In this document: positions 52,601 to 62,341 of the stretch, one piece after another
Position numbering within the stretch: the first letter of the stretch is position 1
Layout: each line of letters begins with the position of its first letter
Origin: Opisthorchis felineus
Lineage: Eukaryota > Platyhelminthes > Trematoda > Opisthorchiida > Opisthorchiidae
Length of the DNA: 64,000 nt
Direction: 5' to 3'
NCBI GenBank assembly: GCA_004794785.1
Contig: SJOL01001273.1
Coordinates: 622,848-686,847, forward strand
Program-made: the position numbers and the translations under genes
The notes under the pieces: model-generated
Told to the model about the DNA's origin: nothing
What the model saw: the letters and a program-made list of their open reading frames with translations, nothing else
Database searches by the model: none

Positions 52601-55600
52601 AAGAGACGTCAAATGCCTTTGAAAAGTGAACATGTATTCTAGTAGTCAATCAACGGTGCCTTGTTTGCCAGAGAAGTTCAAGTGTACGAGGTTCTCGTCT
52701 TCATTCGTGAGATAGCAGCGCACAACTATACAGATCGGAACGGAAAAAGCGAGTTTGGCCTCATAAGCACACTCGGCTCCAGCTTCGATGGTAAGGATAG
52801 ACCAGATTTACAAACGGTCTTCATGTTACCATCAGCTGTTGAGATTGAACTTACAAACCGACCAAAAACACAACGCCCGAGCATGATTCACGGTTGTATA
52901 AAACGAAGTCGGCTGGTTCACTGGGTAGCAAAACAAAAAGGCCTAGCTGGGGTTTTCGAGCAGTTGCCAGACGACGATGACCCCGAATAGGTGTGTAGTG
53001 CAACTTTCAAAATTTCAACCGTCAAACCCACCCTTCCCCACCTCCTAAGAAGCAAAATGTGTAGCTCGTTAACAATAATCACACTGCACCTACCTGAACA
53101 ATTTACGATAAAACAACGATAATTATCGCACTGACCAGTCACAAGAGGACGAATTTAGTCGAAAAGGAAGGCATTAACAATAACAACATAATTCGAACAG
53201 CTAGATATGAGGGTATCATCACGTGCATAAATACAGGCAGACCAACCACTAATCACTGATAGTTACTCTGAAAAGTGTAACGTGCTGTGTCAACTCGGCT
53301 CCACAGAGTGTTTCATGTATCTTAAAAAGGGTACACCCTCGCCATAAATAAGGAAGTCCCAGCATATGTGTGAAAACCAGTAACAAGGCATTCTCGATGA
53401 AAACCGGCAATCGTAAAATATGAATCGGGCCGACAAATACATCGGCTCTAATGGGCGAAACATCCTCTCCTCGGAAACCGAGGTCAAAATCCTAGACCCA
53501 CGGTCAAGCGGAAGCTATGAAGAAAGATGGTCGATTGTTGCTGTCTGATGCATTCACCAGGAAGGTCAAATTAAGTCACGAAAAAGTGACCCACAATGAA
53601 TGCGCAAGGCTCAGAACAACACCCGGTACAAGATAGTTCAAAGCTAAAAGTGACGACAAATAATGAGCAAAAAACATAGTGATAACAGCAGAAAAATCCC
53701 CGTTTGGGGCAACCACCGCATTTCTCGCATGATGATTATTACTCTGAAGAGCCACGAAAATGGATGGGTTGGGGATTAACACCAACTCACCGGTGACAGC
53801 GGCAAAAGCGAAGCATGTGTTCCAGCCTGCATGTTGACCAGAATCAGCGTGAGGAATCGTACAAGCCTGCCGGTCGGAATGGTGTACATAGATCCAGCGA
53901 GACGGACTTGTGCGGATTCCGTGTATAAGACATTAAGCTCATGGCGGCTAAGACGAACAGCATCTGGCACAAGATCCACACACTTAATTTCGTTTTCAAA
54001 CTCGTCTCCACCGGCTGCAACTTTCGTCTTACGCATGCTTATATCATATGCTAGCTTCAATAAGTCTAACTCCTCCACACGTCGAAGAATTTTACCCAAA
54101 CGTGCCGTGAACTGAGCCAGAACTGAAGCGGCGGTCACAATGTCATCATTGTGTATCCGTTCTACATCACTGTCATTGTCTACCGAACCCGCATCGGGGT
54201 CCTCACCCGCAGAAAAAGCCGCAGAAATAGAAGATAGTGGTGATAGTTTGGAAGCTAAAGACAATTCCGAACAACTCGAATCCACATCAGACGACTGGTC
54301 GAGGGAGGAGGGATTGTCGTTCTGAGCGTTGTCCGGTTCATCATGGATTCTGCTAGGAGCACCAGAGGGTGTCCACGCCGTTTCCTCAGGGGCGCTATCC
54401 TCCATTGCAGAACTGTGTGTGTATGGCAGAGTGCTCGGAGTCAAACAACGTTGATCAGATGTGTAAGATAGATCACGTTCACAAGGCACGGGTGGAGAAC
54501 AAATGCTGGATATGCTGCATGTCGACTGCTCGTCACTTGGACTAGAACTGCCATCGTCAGAGTCTGTGGCGCTTGGACCGGTGAATGGCATACTAGTGTT
54601 GGTGACCGTGACATCAACCCCAGCTGCATACGGATTGGAGGATTTAACCGGTACAGTAGGTAATGCAATAAGCCGTCGATGACTCTGGTCACCAGATGCG
54701 ACGCTGGATAAAGCTCCAGCGCTTGCAGCACAGGAGTGATCGGCACCTCGAGTCTCAGGCCGCTTCCTGGGACGGCCCCGACCCTGTTTTTTAATTGGAG
54801 AAGGTGATGAACGGTTGCCGTTCAGCGAGCCCATCGGTGTATTGTGATCTGGAGTAATCGAAGGCAAAAATGATTCAAGATGAAGCAACAAAACAAGGAA
54901 ATACACCCGAATCTAGCAACTCGCAAAATGGCAAATCAAACAGCAACTGGAAAGTTCGCTCTTGGAAACACAACGAGACGATTGTCGTAATGGTCAACAA
55001 ACTATGCAACGCGATAATCAAAAAGAAAAACAGCAATAAAAACACGCAGCAGGAGGACTTTTCCTCGGATACTTCTCATCGGCAAACGACGGGTCTACGA
55101 AAAAAAACTACGAACTTAGGACCGCAATGGCATTCGACTAAAGACAAACTAACATACGTATTGAGGTGCACCTTAGATTTTGTCAACAAACAACTGGATG
55201 CCAATGGTTTGATCGATCAAAACGGACAGTTCCAGGGCGGCTAGCTCCAAAATAACGTAAGACCAAAATCTAGCTATACCTTTCTTCGTACCAGTACCAA
55301 AACACTAGGAAAGGTTTGGGGCCTTACATTACTCTTTGGAGTACAACGACGGTTGGCCTAGAGAGAAAATTACCGTAGGTGAGGGAGTGCACCAGCGCGG
55401 ATTGAGAGGACGCAAACAAGTTGACTGTTTACGTCAAACGAATAGGTATTGCCACCTAGATAGCTGTGAGACGCACAAAATGGTGGATCCATTATCACAT
55501 TATTTTGTGGGCGATTCAGCAGTTATGCAAACACACCACATGATCCGCAACACGGCAACAATTCACGAAAAATCCCGAATGGTCCGAAAAGTTGCAAAAC

Positions 55601-58600
55601 TACGCGAAAACGGCGTATTATGTGACTTGTACGCGACGAGCTAACCATGATATTAACATCAAAACAAAAGGAGGTCGGCAACTCAAATTCGGCGTAAAAA
55701 GCGGTCATCCGAGATCGCCGACGAAATCCAGGAAGTAAAAAGGAAGGCACCATCGAAGACGGTTTTTATCACTGATCTTTAACAATTCCTGAATTTTCGA
55801 CCAGTCGGTATATACTGCAATTCACGAAGAGCTGCTTTGGTAGCGACCATTCCGTACGTGGCTCGGTCGCGTAGCCAGTCTGAAAGCGGGTGTTGTAAAT
55901 TTGTACCAACAAGTTTTCCGTGCTCAAGGTGGCACTGTCGTCTCGAAAGACAACTAGGACCTGATTAGCATGACTAAATGCGAAAGGAAGCGATTCAGTC
56001 ACAAGACAGCACATTTTAATCAATGATAGGGTCCAAACTACATGGACCAAATTTATCATTGGGGTGTATGAACAGCAACAGAGATATTTGTGAAGCCGAG
56101 GGAAAAACAATGCCAAATTAAGGGAGTGATTCAACCGGTAAGCTATCCTCTGTTAAGACGAGTCCACCACCGTGGAGAAAACTAAGGTTCCAAAGAAGGC
56201 TGTACAACTAACGGTGAGACAAAAATTTTCAAACATGAAGGTGGGTGGACTTAGTATGCCTTCAGCCTCCAATACCAAGCTACGTCATCTCATAGGCAGC
56301 AGTGATGCGTTCCTGGCTGTAATGCGGTACCCCATCTCATTGGCTTTCAGTAGTATGACTAATCAGCGGATCCTGATACACCCATTACTCTTTGACACAT
56401 TATAAGGTCTGATAGAATTGCGGTTTACGAGTGATTACTCACATCACCAGGGGAAGGGAAACGGAACACCATTTTACAGGTTGCGCTAAGCAAGATGGGT
56501 CCCATAAAATTATCGCATGAACTCAAACTGATCCAAATAGGTAAGAAACGCAAGGTGCGAAACAGACTTGTGGAACAATCAAACATTGCGAAAAACAATG
56601 ACGGAGTGGTCGCTTTCATAGCTATATAGAACCAACAGCTAACAAGATTGTTGGATGTAAATGTAAGTGTTATAGTGCATAGTGTATAAACCAAACTGGT
56701 ACGAAGGTTGTCAAATAACCAGGATTGGTAGGGTGACGACGAGCTAGGATGGAACGAAAAGAACGAATTTAGTCAATAATGCGTCAGGTAAAAGGGATAT
56801 ACCCGTTAGTCATCAAACTATCATACAGAAAGACGCAGATCATTTGCGACATCCAGATGAACAACCTCAATGAACCCCGAAGATCAAGACAGCTAGGCGG
56901 CCAAGAAGTGTAACTGCTGGCCGAGCAGTAAGCGCATCGAACCTCAATCGTTCCTTATTGGTTTGGATGACCTGAGAGTATCTCAGCCCTCACACTTCCT
57001 TTGAAGAGCGTGAAACTAATGCACCGATAAGGCACCACAGCCGAGAACACTCCTGAGATCAATCCCGTAAAGATATCACAGTAACCAATCAAGTAATGAG
57101 AGTAACTATATGGCAGTAGAGCCTATTAGCAGGCGAGCAACGAAGAAACACAGGTCTTGAACAGAAAATGGCCACGATAAACTGTTCAACAACCTATGTC
57201 TGGCTTATTGTCCAAAACTGTGAGGTGAAGTGGGTCCGTTAGCATGACAGTAAGCGAGGGATCTCATGTTTGTTAGGGAGATTCGTCTATTGACAACAGG
57301 CCACTTCAGAATAAATGACCGGAATTCACCTCAAACATACGTCCTGTATTAGCTGTCTGGACTAGGAAACAGGTAAACCCTCACGAACCTCCAGGGAAGA
57401 GTTGAACTCACGTCCATAATCAAAAGGTGACGCCACATAAACTAATGGCAGTTGGGTCTGTCACAACCCACAGCAATCAATGGAGCGGTGTTATTACATT
57501 AGTCCGTACTACTGATGAATTATACCCGAGAACCCTATGATCCAACCATATTAGACATTTCCACCTCAAGTCGAAGCACTGACAACCTATGAATTACGTA
57601 CACTTGGCAGCAAATCAAATGCTGGGTTCAGGAAAGAAGAGAATTGTTAATCCGAAGAAGGATCTTTTTCCGACAACTAGAGACGAAGGAGTAGTTGAGG
57701 TCAGGAAAACACTTGACTTTGAATAGAGAGTGAACAATCCACTGTACGTCACTCTTATACAACCTTATGACGCAAAAATGGTTTTGGGGCTGTACACGAC
57801 ATTTCGGTGTGATTTTCTATTTTAAATATCGTACCCCTCTGGTACGACCACCTCTCTGATATGAGGAAAGTTGCCTGGCCTTTTCGAAGTCTTACTAGAG
57901 GAGAGCATCACAACACAGTAACCAAGAAAACAGATGACGGATTAGTGACACCTTACCGGAGTTAGTCGATCTGTTTCTAAAGTGATGACTTTTTCGATTA
58001 TCATCTCGCTGGTGAGATGACGAGGAATCGCGAGTTGCCCACGGATTCGTTAATAAAGAAGGCGAGTTCAGTGGAAGCAAAGTCGGTGGAGTTGGACTGG
58101 CTGATGAATTTGACACCTTTGAGTTAGAAACTGAGCCTTCGGTTGTTCGATAAGGTTTCACCTACAACATAAATTAGGGGGATAATCGCCTAGATCAGAG
58201 AAATGCAATGATTCAAAAGACTACTGTGGAACTGTTTCAATAAGTAAATAAAAATACACTCAAAAGCTGAAATTAACTTCTTCAAACATGAACGTATTTC
58301 TAGTGGGGGACAAAGATGCTTATGGTTGTAACCCACTGTCACCAGTAAAAGGTTGGAGGGGATTCCCGTCCATGACTATGGGTCTAGTAAAGTGCAGCAG
58401 AATAAAAAGTTGAAAAGATGAAGTGAAACGCACACAACCACAGGTCCGGTTGTCCCACACCCTGGAGAGACTACACCCGAAAGATACTGTTTCTGGTTAG
58501 GCCCTACAGGTGGTCTTGCCACAGTGAAACGATTGTAATAGTATAGTGTTTAGACGCCAATGCTCGAAGGACAACGCACAGCCTTAAAAATGAATGACTT

Positions 58601-61093
58601 CATTGGTTGTATTAAAACGGAGCGAAAGAGTTGGACATGTAGAAGCTGAATTGAAAATCAAGCATCCCAAGCTTTTAAAAGCTCAACTTTGAAAGTAACG
58701 CCACTTTCACATTAATACGGAATGCACCTACCTAGCAATCAGGACCAGAATGACCGAGAGTGAAAACTACACAAATGATAAGCAAGACAGTTGTGCCGCA
58801 GAATACAGTTACCTACATATTCAGTAGCAACAGCTGTGCAGGAGACACGAAACAAATGACGTCCCCAGGTTGCAAGTGCAATCTATGACAGTGGAGCAAC
58901 AGTGTTGAAAACTGATGTTATGAGCCCATATCAAAGTAACAGCCATGTCCTCGAAAGTCCATGTGAAGTGTGACATACATACATACATGCACCACTCCTG
59001 TTTGAATAGTCCCCAGGTCCTGAAGCATACTCTACAGTTGATTCATAAATAAATCGGTGAATGCAAAAATGCTGTTAAATGCGCGCGACTACTGTTTGCA
59101 TCCTTACGGTCGTAGTAGGCGAGACATCCTTACAGAATGATTATTAGCCGTAGCTTGAAGTCGAAGTTCACCAATACGGTAATGCGAACTCTATCACGTT
59201 GCGAGCTAGCACAGCAATGAATTGAAGCAACTGCGGTTCCCCGAACTGTGCACCAAAGTACAGAAGAAAACAAGGGATCAGCCTTCTTTAAGGATGCGTC
59301 TGTTTATCAAATTCATTAGAACTAGTCGAAAGCGGTTTTACTCCACCTGGAGTCCGTCATGTAGGCGTAGCTTTCCAGTTACAGTTAACATCACGTGACT
59401 TCAACACCCTTAACATCAGTCTAACTGCGTCCAGAGGCAATCATTGCGCTGCGATTATTATATGCGAGATATCCTTGAGAATACCACGTTAATACCTTTT
59501 GAATTTGATTTATTCCAGACACGTGGGAAGAGTAGAAAGCGCTCGAAATTCAGCGAAACAAATAATATATTACACACCATATATATAACACAATAAATAT
59601 ACACTTATTGTGACTATCTATGTCTGTAGCAAACGATTACGAAATGCAAGTATCAGAATAAAGAAGCGGATAAACCTACCTGAACTTCTCCCAGTTTCGG
59701 TGGTAAGTGTACTTGGGAATTAATCTCAGAAGGCAAAAGTTTGAGTTCTTCTTCGTCACTCATTAGGACGCGTCGACGACGCTTCTCGCAAGACTCGGTA
59801 CCAAAGTTGCTGGATGGGGATTTAAGCACAACTGGGGTTGCAGCACTGGGAGGATCACAAGAGAGGTGGTTATTTGTATCACAATGGTCATGGGGTCGAT
59901 CACCCGTTTCCACCTGGACATGACTCCGTGGATGAAACGATGCGTTGGGAGGAACGCTACCTGAGTAAGAAGAAATGGAACCATCATGCTTGAAAGATCT
60001 CACAGAAGACAACGGAGTAGTGCTGGGTGATACGGATGAATCGCTTCCAGAAGATTTGGATCTTCTAAAACGGTTGTTAGTTCCACAGATATCGGCTGTA
60101 CCACCATCATCGTGTGATCGTTGGCTTGATCGCCGACGATGGTCAGCAGAAGCAACACAAAAACTGCTGTTTTGTTTTCCAGCGCGAGATCGTTCAGAAT
60201 CTTGGGCAGATTTAGAAGTTGAACACATGGGCGACAGGGTGGATGCTGGTGAGCCCTCAGAAGACCTAGTTATAACAGGCTCCAATTGGTGGTTTTGCCG
60301 CTTCTGTGATTCAAGCTGTCGACGTCGCTTAACACGTTCAACTAACGCTTCAGTGAAAATTCCATGAACGTTGGGAGATTGTCTGTTCGAACTGTTCTCT
60401 GAGATAGGCACCACGGAATTGTCAGCGCTAGATGAGATTCCAAGAAGAGCATTTGGAGAGGACTGGCCATTTGCAGCCAACTCAGTCACCTGTCGTTCAT
60501 CTGGTAGGGGGGGTAAGCTTCCGATTTTGAAGTCCACAGATGGCTGACTGCGATCATTAATGTTCCAATTACAGAGTTCTTCCAGTTCTGTACGACGTCG
60601 TCTACCTACAAAAAACATTGTGGGACAATGCACACAGGATTTAGCGAAGCAACAGTCTCAGAAACAGGAGTAGTTGCAGCGAAAAATAGAGGAAATCGGC
60701 GGAAATTCAGGCAGGGTGAATATGCGTAGTGTCAATAATGCGCAACTGTGCACACTCCCTACGTATGATCGTCACAAAGTCAATTAATAGTCCAGTTTTG
60801 AAAACTCATTGCCTCACTAGTGTCATCTTTCCTAAATGACACCAAAAATCTGGAGAATGAAAATTCCCAAGCCTTTTTGAGTCCCGAACCGTTTTAACGA
60901 AGAGTCACAGTTCTTCTGACGGACCCTGCATATGAGGCAGCGCAAAGCACCACCACACAGCGTTCCAGCGAAACGGTCCACATGAGTTTATCTAGATGAG
61001 CGCGTCACACACTTCATTTCCCACCTGGAGACACCAACCACCAGCTCAGCTGAAATTTTAGGATATGGTTGCGAATGCACAGCCATCATCGTT

Positions 61094-61127
<34 letters not shown>

Positions 61128-62304
61128 ACAACAACAACACTTTTAAACACCGACGTTTCCCTCTGATACAACTACAATCTATTTGAACTCACTGCATGGC
61201 CTACTACTTCTACCATCCCCGCTTCACATGGTTGTGTGAAGAGCTTTTCAGGAGAGTTGACATACGAACAACATATCCAAGTCAGTACAACTAATGAAGC
61301 ACTAACTGATCTACCGTATGTTAATCATTCACTATATATACAATCACTAAACCAACTGTCACATTGGATTTGAGTAATACGGGGAAAATATCGAGAAAAT
61401 ATCAGGAAAATACTGAGTTTTTTGACGTCTGCTCACAGTGGCAAAATTTTTTTATCCTCCTGACAGTACGGAGCGTACCACAGCACTGCAGACACGACCT
61501 TGACATAAATAGGTTAATGAGGTCTATGCCAACATTGTCCAGACTTCACTATCCACGCAACAATGCAAGTGAGGTTGGAACGGAGACCTAGGTAAGCAAA
61601 TATATGCACTACACTGACTGGCACCTTTGCACCCAGGAGACTCAAGTGCGGTTCAACCCAGTTTTATAGCAACACTTACACTACACAGCTGATTCCCGAA
61701 CCAAGTGGTGGATGACATGATTCGGGCAGTTTAATATTATTTGCTTTTCCAAATATTGTCTGTCCAATCAACACCTGCGGACAAACGCAGCGAAAAAAGA
61801 CAAAAACCTCGGTAGACTGGCCACTAAGGGTATTACTGTTTGAATAAGGGAAGCCAAAAACCTTTGGACCTATCTAAGGTACATACTCTATTGATACGAT
61901 ATCAACATGCCTACCAGCATTCGAGCGTGCAAGGAAGTGCCGTACTCCGTACTCCCATGAGGATCTGGCTGATGAAAGTAAAAATTAGGAAATCAGCAAT
62001 CACTGATCACTGGTGACCGGGGTTTGGTGGAGATACCTAACCAGCAGTAATAGGGTATGTTGAAGGAAGGAACAATACGTAATTCCCTCAAATGTTGCTT
62101 TCCGACTAGATAAATGCTAGGTGAAAATGGTTTAATGGTATCAACGCCTCAACGAACTCGATCACAGAGATCAAGCCAACCTGGATGCGGACCTCTGAAA
62201 GAAGACGTACTATTCAACAGCAGCAGATGATGCAGTAAGAGGCGCTGGAGGTTAAAAACATCAACAAAAATGCGATCAAAATTTCTTCACCATAACACAT
62301 TTAT

Positions 62305-62341
<37 letters not shown>

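Noticed and set aside
54870..55244. 124-codon Lys/Asn/Gln-rich plus-strand frame
   Set aside because: A-rich sequence opposite the pyrimidine-rich region upstream of exon 4. No known protein; likely chance.
59975..60367. 130-codon plus-strand open frame
   Set aside because: Antisense of exon 2; composition is explained by the Ser/Arg-rich exon on the other strand.
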